NCBI GenBank assembly: GCA_902601455.1
Contig: CACKNC010000002.1
Coordinates: 41,022-105,021, forward strand
Direction of reading: 5' to 3'
Length of the DNA: 64,000 bases
Source of the DNA: an uncultured Alphaproteobacteria bacterium
Lineage (GTDB): Bacteria > Pseudomonadota > Alphaproteobacteria > HIMB59 > GCA-002718135
The notes below the pieces were generated by a model that saw only the letters and a list, made by a program, of their open reading frames with translations, was not told where the DNA came from and searched no databases. The translations under genes and the position numbers were made by a program. Below, in pieces: positions 28,564 through 37,334 of this stretch. Each line of letters opens with the position of its first letter. Within the stretch, counting starts at the first letter, position 1.

Positions 28564-28959
28564 TTATTTATTCCTTCTTGCAAACCGGAAAGATTGAATA
28601 CAGAGAAATGTAAAAAAAGTACCTGTTATTAACATTATTAATTTTGATAAATCAGCCCAAAACAAATTTAAGAAGTTACCTGAAAAAAAACTCCTAAATA
28701 CATCTAGTCCACCAAGTGCAGTCAAAAGTCCAAACAATACAACAATATGCATCATTATTTTTATTTTAGTAGGAAATAATACTGCCAAAAATGAACAAAG
28801 TAAAATAGGTAAGCCCATGATTGATGGTATCAAAGAAGTATAAGAGGAGCTAGAACTAATATAATTCACTAGCAATCCCCACATTATAAGAAATATTCCA
28901 TACAAAATGGAGATAGACTGCATATTTAGTCCTACAAATTTATATTCTTTTTGAACCAT
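28564..28959 (-). CDS. Small four-helix membrane protein, unknown function
   Basis: A 131-residue protein with four clear hydrophobic helices (about residues 17-33, 42-62, 70-88 and 102-123) and a positively charged C-terminus (RFARRNK). The layout and the SLIPSIMGLPILL segment resemble small conserved membrane proteins of Proteobacteria, but I cannot name a family. Convergent with nth, which ends at the adjacent base, and divergent from hemG. Confidence 0.7.
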   Translation of the reverse strand: MVQKEYKFVGLNMQSISILYGIFLIMWGLLVNYISSSSSYTSLIPSIMGLPILLCSFLAVLFPTKIKIMMHIVVLFGLLTALGGLDVFRSFFSGNFLNLFWADLSKLIMLITGTFFTFLCIQSFRFARRNK

Positions 28960-29036
28960 GTAAATAATTTAGTTAAAAATAATTGTTTTTAAAGATTAAT
29001 TATTATCTTTATACGTGTATTTACTTTTTTAATCAA

Positions 29037-29558
29037 ATGACAGAAACTCTAATTATTTATTCCACAACTGATGGTCAAACAACTAAAATTTGCAATAAAC
29101 TTATTGAGAAAAGCTCTAAAAATGATGCTAAATTATGCACACTAGATGAAGCAAATAAAGAAGATTTAAAAATTTATAAAAAAATTATAATTGGAGCAAG
29201 TATTAGATACGGCAAACATAATCCGGGTGTTTTAACTTTTGTCAAAAAAAACATCAATATTTTAAATAAAACAAAAACAGCTTTTTTTTCAGTTAATGTT
29301 GTTGCAAGAAAAAAAGAAAAAAACACTCCTTCTACAAATCCATATGTGATAAAGTTTATGAAGCAAACAGATTGGAAACCTACTAATGTTGGAGTATTCG
29401 CCGGTAAAGTCGATTATCCTTCATATAGATTATTTGATAAGTATATTATAAAATTTATAATGTGGTTAACAAAAGGACCAACAGATACTTCTAAGAGCTT
29501 TGAGTTTACAGATTGGAGTGAGGTAGAAAAATTTGGAGAAGTTATAAATAAGATGTAA
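29037..29558 (+). CDS. hemG: Protoporphyrinogen IX oxidase, quinone-dependent HemG
   Basis: FMN-dependent enzyme converting protoporphyrinogen IX to protoporphyrin IX with quinone as acceptor at the inner membrane. It is 173 residues from the ATG at 29037, chosen because the flavodoxin fold begins at once (TLIIYSTTDGQTTKI). An upstream in-frame ATG at 28983 would add a non-homologous leader. Diagnostic HemG blocks are IIGASIRYGKH, FFSVNVVARKKEKNTPSTNP (the long insert loop distinguishing HemG from flavodoxins) and TDTSKSFEFTDW. It abuts hemF convergently. Confidence 0.94.
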   Translation: MTETLIIYSTTDGQTTKICNKLIEKSSKNDAKLCTLDEANKEDLKIYKKIIIGASIRYGKHNPGVLTFVKKNINILNKTKTAFFSVNVVARKKEKNTPSTNPYVIKFMKQTDWKPTNVGVFAGKVDYPSYRLFDKYIIKFIMWLTKGPTDTSKSFEFTDWSEVEKFGEVINKM

Positions 29559-30377
29559 TTAATCCCATCTAGCTAGAGGTGGCATAGACATTAGTATTGC
29601 ATCAATATTTCCCCCTGTCTCCAGACCAAATCTAGTACCTCTATCATATAATAAATTAAATTCAGCATAACGACTTCTTTTACTTAATTGTTTTTGTTTT
29701 TCATCATCACTCCATTTTTCATCTTTGAGTGCTAATAAAGTATTCTTTACAAAATTATGAAAACATAAGCCGACATCTTGAACAAATTCAAAATCCTTAC
29801 CCCAATCATCCGTGTGAAGATAATCAAAGAAAATTCCTCCAATTCCTCTAGCTTCGTTTCTATGCTTTAAGAAAAAATATTCATCACACCATTTTTTATA
29901 CTTTGGATAGTAAGATTTATCATATCTATTACATACCTTCTCAAGTTCATTATGATAATTTCCTTCCTCTAAAAACTTCATAGAAGGAGTAATATCCATC
30001 CCACCTCCAAACCACTCCTGGCTAGTTTTTATAAATCTAGTATTAAAATGCATTGATGGGATTTTAGGTGATAAAGGATGTAAAACTACGCTTATTCCTG
30101 TTGCATTATAATTAGGATTCTCTCTTGCCCCTGGAATATTGTCTATCATTTTTTCGTTAAAAACACCACTTACAGTTGATACATTGACTCCGCCCTTTTC
30201 GATAATATTTCCTTTAATCTTACTCATCACCCCACCACCTTCACTTTTATGATCCCATGGAATAACTTCAAACTTATTTCCGTCTATTTCTTGAAGAGTA
30301 ATAATAAGATTAGCTCTTAATTTTTCAAACCACTCTCTTGCAGTATTAAACTTAGGATCAGAAATCATTACATCCAT
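29559..30377 (-). CDS. hemF: Oxygen-dependent coproporphyrinogen III oxidase
   Basis: Aerobic decarboxylase making protoporphyrinogen IX from coproporphyrinogen III, 272 residues. Family blocks visible are GGGVMSKIKGNIIEKGGVN, TGISVVLHPLSPKIPSMHFN, WFGGGMDITP and RGIGGIFFDYL, with the C-terminal YAEFNLLYDRGTRFGL and GGNIDAILMSMPP. Two starts are possible: the ATG at 30377, or that at 30368, which overlaps the hemH stop as TAATG. It provides the substrate for the adjacent HemG. Dependence on O2 fits an aerobic surface-water organism. Confidence 0.96.
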   Translation of the reverse strand: MDVMISDPKFNTAREWFEKLRANLIITLQEIDGNKFEVIPWDHKSEGGGVMSKIKGNIIEKGGVNVSTVSGVFNEKMIDNIPGARENPNYNATGISVVLHPLSPKIPSMHFNTRFIKTSQEWFGGGMDITPSMKFLEEGNYHNELEKVCNRYDKSYYPKYKKWCDEYFFLKHRNEARGIGGIFFDYLHTDDWGKDFEFVQDVGLCFHNFVKNTLLALKDEKWSDDEKQKQLSKRSRYAEFNLLYDRGTRFGLETGGNIDAILMSMPPLARWD

Positions 30378-31390
30378 CCTTGAGTATTTTTTTTGATTAG
30401 GTTTACAAATACGTCTATGTGTTCATCATCATCATTTAAACATGGAATATATTTATATTGCTCTCCTCCAGACTCCATAAAATATTCTCTATTTTCTTCC
30501 TCTAGCTCCTCAAGTGTCTCTAAACAATCACTACTAAACCCAGGTGATATTATATGAATATCCTTTATTCCTTTATTTGGTAATTCTTTAAGTGTTTCAC
30601 TTGTATAAGGCTGTAACCATTCTGCTTTACCAAATCTACTTTGAAATGTTGTCATGATTTCATCATCACTAAGGCCCAATTTTTCTTTTACCAGACGAGT
30701 CGTTTTTAGACAAAAGCAATGATAAGGATCGCCATTTAACAAATATTTTTTTGGGATTCCATGATAACTAAATATTATTTTTTGTGGCTTTGAATGCTTT
30801 TTCCAAAAAGATGTAACTGAATTTGATAGAGCTTCTACATATTTATCATCTTCAAAATATTGATTAATAAATCTTAACTCAGGTATCCATCTCCATTTCT
30901 GTAAAACATTTGTGACTTCATCAAAGGTACTGCCAGTCGTTGCTGCACAATATTGTGGATACATCGGAAGAACAAGTAATTTTCTAACGTTTTGCTTTTG
31001 AAGGGTTCTCAATGCATTTGGTATTGATGGATTACCATAACGCATTCCAACCTCAAATATCATATTTGGATGTGAAGTAGAAAATGATAATTTAATTTTT
31101 TCTAATTGTCTTTTTGAAATATCAAGAAGTGGTGATCCATTTTTTGTCCATATTTTTTTATAGGCTTCTGCAGATTTAGATGGTCTTACCTGAAGTATAA
31201 CTAGCTTAAGTAATATTTGCCATAAAATTTTAGGTAGTTCTATTACGCGTGGATCGGACAAAAATTGATTTAAGTACACTTTTAATTCTTTTTTTTCTGG
31301 AGCATCAGGTGTACCAAGATTAGTAATTAGTACACCAACAGCTTCTTTACTCCCGTGTTCATAGTTTTTATCACCAATATATTTGACCAT
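30368..31390 (-). CDS. hemH: Ferrochelatase
   Basis: Inserts Fe2+ into protoporphyrin IX, the last step of heme synthesis. It is 340 residues. The signature region FSYHGIPKKYL contains the metal-binding histidine, and TFQSRFGKAEWLQPYT and SPGFSSDCLETLEELEEE (with the conserved glutamates) follow. N-terminal LITNLGTPDAPEK is typical. It overlaps hemF and lies 5 bp after hemE, forming a hemC-hemE-hemH-hemF run on the minus strand. Confidence 0.97.
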   Translation of the reverse strand: MVKYIGDKNYEHGSKEAVGVLITNLGTPDAPEKKELKVYLNQFLSDPRVIELPKILWQILLKLVILQVRPSKSAEAYKKIWTKNGSPLLDISKRQLEKIKLSFSTSHPNMIFEVGMRYGNPSIPNALRTLQKQNVRKLLVLPMYPQYCAATTGSTFDEVTNVLQKWRWIPELRFINQYFEDDKYVEALSNSVTSFWKKHSKPQKIIFSYHGIPKKYLLNGDPYHCFCLKTTRLVKEKLGLSDDEIMTTFQSRFGKAEWLQPYTSETLKELPNKGIKDIHIISPGFSSDCLETLEELEEENREYFMESGGEQYKYIPCLNDDDEHIDVFVNLIKKNTQGWM

Positions 31391-31395
31391 ACTTA

Positions 31396-32391
31396 TTAGC
31401 TAAATGCTTTTCTTATATTTTCTATAAAAAAATGAACATTTTTTTCAGGAGTTTCTTTATTGATTCCATGTCCAAGTCCACATACCCATCCATCTTTATT
31501 TTCTATTGATTTCATAGATTCTATATAATTGCTTAGTTCATTTTTAAAATTGTCACTATTCAAAAGCATTAATTTTTCATCAAAATTACCTTGAACAAAA
31601 CCATTTGTTGAATTTTCAAAAATTTTTTTAAGATTTACAGATTTGTCGAAACCAAATCCGGCAAAAGGAAATTTCATCAAGGGAAAGATTTCTTTTTCTT
31701 GTTTTCCTCTCGAGTAATAACCAACTTTTTTTGGAAAAGAAGAAGAGATATCATCGAGTAAGGGTATATAATCTTGTTCAAAATCTTGATCATTCAAATC
31801 ATACAATGAGCTATCAAATATCATTACAATTTCTGCCCCAGCATCTAATTGTAATTTAATATTTTTTTTTAAAAGAGGAACAAGTGTTGTATTCAGAAAT
31901 TCAAAATATACTTTACTATCAATAATAAATTTATCCTTACCAAAAGCGTATCTAACTAATGTCCATGGACCCCCAACAAAACCAATTAAACTTTTTGAAT
32001 TTGATATTCTCTCTCTAGTAATTTTAATTGCATCTGATTGAAATTTTAGATGATCAAGTGCCTGATCAATATTTCCATAATCTTTAATATTATTAACATT
32101 TATATATGAACTAAATTTAGGACCTGGATCAAACTTAAGCTCAAGTCCCAGACCCTCTAAAACATAAAGAATATCACTAAACAAAATTGCTACATCAAAA
32201 TCAAATTCATTAATAGGTCCATAAGCAACTTCAGCCGCAAGATCAGGTAATTTACATAGTTGTTCAAAAGTATATTTTTCTTTCAAACTTCTATAATGAG
32301 AATGATATCTCCCAGCTTGCCTCATAAACCAAATTGGAGGTATATTCTGTTTTTGTCTTAAAAGAGCATTTTGAAATAAAATATTTGCCAT
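31396..32391 (-). CDS. hemE: Uroporphyrinogen decarboxylase
   Basis: Decarboxylates uroporphyrinogen III to coproporphyrinogen III, 331 residues. The N-terminal signature PPIWFMRQAGRYHSHYR with the substrate-binding arginines is clear. It is followed by the LFSDILYVLEGLG aspartate motif, GFVGGPWTLVRYAF and the C-terminal GLGHGINKETP. The start codon is one base after the hemC stop. Its substrate would come from the HemC/HemD-like protein encoded directly upstream. Confidence 0.97.
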   Translation of the reverse strand: MANILFQNALLRQKQNIPPIWFMRQAGRYHSHYRSLKEKYTFEQLCKLPDLAAEVAYGPINEFDFDVAILFSDILYVLEGLGLELKFDPGPKFSSYINVNNIKDYGNIDQALDHLKFQSDAIKITRERISNSKSLIGFVGGPWTLVRYAFGKDKFIIDSKVYFEFLNTTLVPLLKKNIKLQLDAGAEIVMIFDSSLYDLNDQDFEQDYIPLLDDISSSFPKKVGYYSRGKQEKEIFPLMKFPFAGFGFDKSVNLKKIFENSTNGFVQGNFDEKLMLLNSDNFKNELSNYIESMKSIENKDGWVCGLGHGINKETPEKNVHFFIENIRKAFS

Positions 32392-32392
32392 A

Positions 32393-33898
32393 TTATCTAT
32401 TTAATAATTTTTCCTTCCAATTATCATAAGATAATTCTACAAAAAGATTTTTATTATTACCAAGAATAGAATAAATTTCATTGTAAGTATTGCCAGGACC
32501 ACAATAATGATATTTATCTTTTATTTCCGGATATTTCTCAATTGAATATTGAAATGCTGAAGAGCTCATCCAATAAAAATATTTTTTATTTGTGGAAATG
32601 TTTAAATCAAGTCTCTCAAGCTTATATGTTTCAATTCTATTTATTATTTTTGAAATTGGAGCATCTTTGTGAGTAAGCTTTATCCAAGAAAAATTTGTTA
32701 ATGCTAATAGATTATTTTCAAAATCCTCCCCTAAACCATCTGAGCTTCCATTAACCCATATCCCTCTTGAACTTAATTGTTTCCAGGTGCTTAGACCACT
32801 AGTCCAAATAATGTTATCTGAACTTATTTTTGCTTCTTTGGGAAGTGCATTAGCTCGAGAAACAAAGATACAATTGTTTGATAAGCTATTTATTTTACTT
32901 ATTGAGTCATCAATTTGTTTTCTCTCAAAAACTCTATAATTTTCCAAACTTTCAGGGTAGAGTTCCTCTTTGTTATCACATTGATTTTTATTGTTATTAC
33001 TGTTTTCCAAATTCCAACTTTCAAAATGTTTTCCATCTTGATTTTCACCTTTTTTTGAAATAATCAATCCATGTTTGTGGCTAATAAATGAAACGCCTAT
33101 TTTTTGATGACAACCACCACCATAACCACTAAGAATTTTTCGCTCACTTTCAACATTCTTAAATTCTGCTTCATAATTTACTTTTTCAAGTAAGGAATTT
33201 AGATTTTCATCGTCAATTCTTGTTTCAATAGCTAGAGCTCCTTGGCCAGGTGAACATGGGTTAATTGAAAGAGGTACAATCGTCCATAAACACTGATCAA
33301 TATAATGTTTTAATTCTTTTCTTAATTCCTCAAATTGAGTATTTTGATTATTTAATATTCTATCAATTGCTGCTTTTGCTACAACAAAACCATCATTTTC
33401 TGAATTGTTTATAAATTTTTTAAAACGAGTTGGTATATTACCTCTAATGTTTTTAAAATTAATTTTTTTATCATTTTCTGGAGTATAGTTTTTTATAAAG
33501 TTTTCTAAATTATATTTTCTTCGTGGTGATGAGCATAAAATATTAATACAATTATTTTTTTTATTTTTATTTTTTTTTACAAATAATATATCGCGCATAT
33601 CTGATCTTTTTAATGTTGCAGATATTTTAGTTTGTTCTCCTATCTCAATTGGTAAATCTTTCCATGAGTGCACTATCAAATCGCATTCATTTCTAATTAA
33701 TTCATATCTAAGATCATTTGTAAAAACTCCTTCCGAAGGCATTTCAGATAAGGGAGTTACTAAATCTTTATCTCCTGATGTACTTTTGGTTACATATTCA
33801 ATTTCAATTTCTGGAAATTTGGATAGAAAATAATTGCCAAATTCATAAGCTTGAATGATTGCTAAGTCGCTTTTTCTTGATAATACGCGTATTTTCAT
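32393..33898 (-). CDS. hemC: Hydroxymethylbilane synthase with C-terminal HemD-like extension
   Basis: Porphobilinogen deaminase, assembling hydroxymethylbilane. It is 501 residues against ~310 for the family. The N-terminal 280 residues hold IRVLSRKSDLAIIQA (conserved arginine), IVHSWKDLPIE (catalytic aspartate), CSSPRRKYN, IRGNIPTRFKKF, PCSPGQGALAIE and the dipyrromethane cysteine in GYGGGCHQKIG. The cofactor and arginine loops are somewhat divergent. The tail (~280-501) has an Asn-rich linker and then segments reminiscent of uroporphyrinogen-III synthase (KLTHKDAPISK, YWMSSSAFQYSIE, YHYCGPGNTYNEI). No separate hemD is present in this window. It probably acts as a HemC-HemD fusion, but the second activity is inferred. 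Confidence 0.85.
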   Translation of the reverse strand: MKIRVLSRKSDLAIIQAYEFGNYFLSKFPEIEIEYVTKSTSGDKDLVTPLSEMPSEGVFTNDLRYELIRNECDLIVHSWKDLPIEIGEQTKISATLKRSDMRDILFVKKNKNKKNNCINILCSSPRRKYNLENFIKNYTPENDKKINFKNIRGNIPTRFKKFINNSENDGFVVAKAAIDRILNNQNTQFEELRKELKHYIDQCLWTIVPLSINPCSPGQGALAIETRIDDENLNSLLEKVNYEAEFKNVESERKILSGYGGGCHQKIGVSFISHKHGLIISKKGENQDGKHFESWNLENSNNNKNQCDNKEELYPESLENYRVFERKQIDDSISKINSLSNNCIFVSRANALPKEAKISSDNIIWTSGLSTWKQLSSRGIWVNGSSDGLGEDFENNLLALTNFSWIKLTHKDAPISKIINRIETYKLERLDLNISTNKKYFYWMSSSAFQYSIEKYPEIKDKYHYCGPGNTYNEIYSILGNNKNLFVELSYDNWKEKLLNR

Positions 33899-33970
33899 GG
33901 ATTATATTTTCTCACATAACACTATATAATAAATAAATAAATCGATCACTTATGAAACATATAATATTAA

Positions 33971-34531
33971 ATGGTTAGACTTAAAGGTAATGAAAATTCT
34001 TGGGGATTAATAGCCAAAATATTTCATTGGACTATTGCTCTTTTGTTATTCTGGCAAGTAGGTACTGGCATAAGTTTACATAATATGGAATTTTCACCAT
34101 TAAAAATTGGTATAATTGGTTCTCATAAAATTTTTGGAACAATTATATTTACATTAATTGTACTCCGACTTTTGTGGAGATTCTATAATAACCACCCTAA
34201 ATATGAATCTTTACCGCAAAAGCATAAAATAATTTCGAGCTTAGTTCACGCAATTCTATACATCCTTGTTGTAATAATTCCTGTTCAAGGCACATATATG
34301 ACCTGGCTTGGAGGATCAGATGTTAGTATGTTTGGTCTTATTGAAATTCCAAGTTTTGTAGAGATGGATTTTATTCTTTATCAAAAATACCTTAAAATTC
34401 ATTATTATAGTGCAATAATTTTAACTTCTGTATTTACCCTACACATACTGGCTGCTCTATATCATAAGTTTGTCATTAAGGATAAATACGGGGTTTGGAA
34501 GAGAATGGTATCTAGGCAAGAAAAGGTGTGA
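33971..34531 (+). CDS. Cytochrome b561 family protein
   Basis: A 186-residue di-heme membrane cytochrome of the bacterial b561 type, with four hydrophobic helices (about residues 15-32, 47-67, 85-108 and 145-167). Candidate axial histidines are in KIFHWTIALLLFW, GSHKIFGTII, LVHAILYILV and FTLHILAALYHKF. It may pass electrons between quinol and superoxide or other acceptors. A TATAAT box 5 nt before the ATG hints at a very short or absent leader. It lies between hemC and hemA and uses heme made by the flanking genes. Confidence 0.9.
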   Translation: MVRLKGNENSWGLIAKIFHWTIALLLFWQVGTGISLHNMEFSPLKIGIIGSHKIFGTIIFTLIVLRLLWRFYNNHPKYESLPQKHKIISSLVHAILYILVVIIPVQGTYMTWLGGSDVSMFGLIEIPSFVEMDFILYQKYLKIHYYSAIILTSVFTLHILAALYHKFVIKDKYGVWKRMVSRQEKV

Positions 34532-34587
34532 CAATTGTGCAAATAACTTACTTGGTTTTTAATTATAAAGATATACTTAATCCTTAA

Positions 34588-35823
34588 ATGAATTATTCTA
34601 AATTTTTTACTTCAGAGTTAGATAAGTTAAAAAAGGAAGGTCTTTATCGTAAATTCAGAGAAATTGATCGACCTATTAAGAAATTTCCAAAAGCAGACGA
34701 AACTCAAGGAGAAAATGAGAGAGATGTTGAAGTTTGGTGTTCTAATGATTACCTTAACATGAGTCAGCATCCTGAAGTTGTAAATGAAACAGTTAAGACA
34801 CTCTTAGAGATAGGTTCTGGTTCTGGAGGAACAAGAAACATTTCTGGAACTAGTTCTTATCATACTTCTTTAGAAGAAAAATTGGCAGAAGTTCATAATA
34901 AAGAAAAAGCTTTATTATTTGCATCTGCATACACAGCTAATCAATCTACTCTCTGGACATTAGGTAAAAAAATTAAAAATTTAGAAATATTTTCTGATGA
35001 ACTTAATCATGCTTCTTTAATACAAGGCATAAAGAATAGTGGTGCCACTTGTCATATTTTTAATCATAATGACGTTGATCATCTAGAAGAACTTCTTAAA
35101 TCAACAAATGCAAATCACCCAAAACTTATTGTTTTTGAAAGTCTTTACTCAATGGAGGGTATCCGATCACCAATAATAAAAATTGTTGAGCTTGCAAAAA
35201 AATATAGAGCAATGACATATCTTGATGAAGTTCATTCAGTTGGACTTTATGGTGAAGAAGGAAAAGGTATCGCAGTAGAAATGAAAGTGGATCATGAAAT
35301 TGATATCATCAATGGAACATTAGCTAAAGCTTATGGGCAAATGGGCGGTTATATAGCTGCAAGTAAAGAAATTATAGATTATATAAGAAGCTTTGCACCA
35401 GGATTTATTTTTACAACATCTATATGTCCTTCAATAGCTGCAGGAGCTAATAAATCTGTTGATATTGTATCATTAGCTGACCAGCTACGTATTAAAATCC
35501 ATGAAAATGCATCAACTATTAGGCAACTTCTCGAGTCAATAGCTATTCCGTATATTGATACAAATAGTCATATTATCTCTGTAATGATCAATGACCCTTT
35601 TTTATGTAAAAAAGTATCCGAAAAACTAATTGAAGATCATGGCATCTATGCTCAACCAATTTTTTATCCTACAGTTCCTAAAGGTTTAGAGAGATTAAGA
35701 ATTACAGTGACACCTAAACATCGAAAGGAGCATATTGAAAATATGGTAAAATGCCTTGATAAAGTATGGTCTGATTTAAGTTTACCAAGAAAAAATTCCA
35801 GTAAACTTCAAGTAAACAACTAA
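34588..35823 (+). CDS. hemA: 5-aminolevulinate synthase
   Basis: PLP enzyme condensing glycine and succinyl-CoA to 5-aminolevulinate, the alphaproteobacterial entry into heme. It is 411 residues, matching HemA of Rhodobacter. Visible features are [59 protein letters not shown], and the PLP lysine in [14 protein letters not shown]. The C-terminal [10 protein letters not shown] is also typical. Transcribed away from the hemC run; convergent with the EamA permease (4-bp overlap). Confidence 0.97.
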   Translation: MNYSKFFTSELDKLKKEGLYRKFREIDRPIKKFPKADETQGENERDVEVWCSNDYLNMSQHPEVVNETVKTLLEIGSGSGGTRNISGTSSYHTSLEEKLAEVHNKEKALLFASAYTANQSTLWTLGKKIKNLEIFSDELNHASLIQGIKNSGATCHIFNHNDVDHLEELLKSTNANHPKLIVFESLYSMEGIRSPIIKIVELAKKYRAMTYLDEVHSVGLYGEEGKGIAVEMKVDHEIDIINGTLAKAYGQMGGYIAASKEIIDYIRSFAPGFIFTTSICPSIAAGANKSVDIVSLADQLRIKIHENASTIRQLLESIAIPYIDTNSHIISVMINDPFLCKKVSEKLIEDHGIYAQPIFYPTVPKGLERLRITVTPKHRKEHIENMVKCLDKVWSDLSLPRKNSSKLQVNN

Positions 35824-36722
35824 GGTAAAACTGGTTCTCTTTTTTTTTTGGTACTATAGCCATGAAATAAAACAGCAGCAGTTATAATTACTCCTCCAAC
35901 AACAACAGTAAAACTTGGAACTTCATTAATTCCAAAGATAGGTATCCATACCCAAATAATACCTCCTACAACTTCCATTAGTGATAATAGTGTTAACTCA
36001 GCTGAAGGTAAATATTTTGCCCCCAAGGTGTATAAAATCAAACCAGTTGCCACTATTAGGCCATGTAATAAACTCAAATAACTATTTATGGATGGCATTG
36101 AAGTAAAAGGTTGAAAAGAAAAACCTAAAATGCAAAAAGAAAACAAAGCACAAAATAAGCCTGCTAGAACAACAGTAGTAAATTTAGGAGTTTCAGGTTT
36201 CCATCTGATAGTAACAGAATATAGAGCAAAGCCTGTTGCTGAAATAAAACCAATAATTGCCCCAAGTGCGCTTCCTGAAATACTATCATTAAAAATCATA
36301 ATACAAACACCAACAAAAGCTACGACCATAGAAAATAAAGTTGTTCTTTGAAGTGATTCACCTAAAATAAAATATCCAGCTATAGCAGCAATAAAGGGCA
36401 TAGCAGCGAGCATAAATAATGTAACTGCTGCTGTAGTCATTGTGATAGAAAAAATAAAACCAGTAAAAGCTGTTGCCAAAAAAATACCACCTAGAATACT
36501 TGAAATTCCAATTCGAAAAAAATTTTTATAAAAGACTAAACCTTCTTTTATAAATAAATAAATTAATAAGATAATTGCAATAGATATTCCTCTATAAAAT
36601 AGATATTGAAAAACAAAATCATGAGCATCAACCATATATCTTACAGTTACAACTCCAAAACTCCAAAATAAACCAGCTAGAAAAACTAAGAGAAAAGCGT
36701 TAAAATGACTATTGGAATTCAT
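35820..36722 (-). CDS. DMT superfamily permease (EamA domain)
   Basis: A 300-residue inner-membrane protein with ten hydrophobic helices in two EamA repeats. The N-terminal half shows [17 protein letters not shown] and the fourth-helix-like [20 protein letters not shown]. The second half shows [11 protein letters not shown] and [22 protein letters not shown] permeases export metabolites or take up organic compounds. The substrate is unknown. It ends on the hemA stop. Confidence 0.9.
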   Translation of the reverse strand: MNSNSHFNAFLLVFLAGLFWSFGVVTVRYMVDAHDFVFQYLFYRGISIAIILLIYLFIKEGLVFYKNFFRIGISSILGGIFLATAFTGFIFSITMTTAAVTLFMLAAMPFIAAIAGYFILGESLQRTTLFSMVVAFVGVCIMIFNDSISGSALGAIIGFISATGFALYSVTIRWKPETPKFTTVVLAGLFCALFSFCILGFSFQPFTSMPSINSYLSLLHGLIVATGLILYTLGAKYLPSAELTLLSLMEVVGGIIWVWIPIFGINEVPSFTVVVGGVIITAAVLFHGYSTKKKREPVLP

Positions 36723-36792
36723 AATTTATAAATCTCTGCATTAAATTACGCAAAAAGTAAAATAGAAAAAAAAATATTGAAAAAATTCTGTA

Positions 36793-37293
36793 TTAGTTGC
36801 AAGTACCGATTGATCCTAAGGCACATTTTTTACCATCTACCCAAATGGCACTTGATAAGTTTGCTTCATCAAAAACTGCTCCTGAAATATTTGCCCCTAA
36901 AAGATTAGCTTCATACAAATTAGCTCCTTTAAATGATGACGTAAAAAGATTAGCTCCTTCAAAATTTACTTTAGCAAGATTTGCATTTTCAAAATTAGCA
37001 TTATTACAGTTAGCACCTTGTAAATTTGATGCATATAAATTTGAATTACTAAAATTAGCAAAAATAAAGTTTCCAACTGAAAGATCAGAATTATTTAATT
37101 GAGATTTTTCTAAATTGGCTAGTGATAAATTTACACCCGACATTTTGGCATTTGCTAAGCCTACACCAATCAAATCAAGATTTTCTACAAAATTACAGTT
37201 TGTCCAATCAACCTCATTGGATGGTTGATCATCACAACCTGCATATGCAAAATTTGTGAAAAAAAATATAAATGTTACAAAAAATAACTTCAT
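36793..37293 (-). CDS. Secreted pentapeptide-repeat protein
   Basis: A 166-residue protein with a signal peptide (MKLFFVTFIFFFTNFAYA). It is followed by about 18 tandem A(D/N)LXX-type pentapeptides across residues 45-150 (for example ANFENANLAKVNFEGANL). The repeats fold into a right-handed quadrilateral beta-helix. Cysteines flank the repeat block, consistent with a periplasmic disulfide cap. The ATG at 37293 is preferred to a TTG three codons upstream. The role is unknown. It follows the MotA/OmpA-type pair on the same strand by 41 bp. Confidence 0.85.
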   Translation of the reverse strand: MKLFFVTFIFFFTNFAYAGCDDQPSNEVDWTNCNFVENLDLIGVGLANAKMSGVNLSLANLEKSQLNNSDLSVGNFIFANFSNSNLYASNLQGANCNNANFENANLAKVNFEGANLFTSSFKGANLYEANLLGANISGAVFDEANLSSAIWVDGKKCALGSIGTCN

Positions 37294-37334
37294 ATAAATC
37301 AAATTAAGGAAGCTTTATGTTTAATTTAAGGCAG

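Noticed and set aside
28983..29036. N-terminal extension of HemG
   Set aside because: The upstream ATG adds an 18-residue hydrophobic leader that precedes the first flavodoxin strand and is absent from HemG proteins; the ATG at 29037 matches the family start.
36797..37102. Plus-strand frame opposite the pentapeptide-repeat gene
   Set aside because: Its repetitive Lys/Leu/Ala composition is simply the antisense of the pentapeptide repeats; no independent support.
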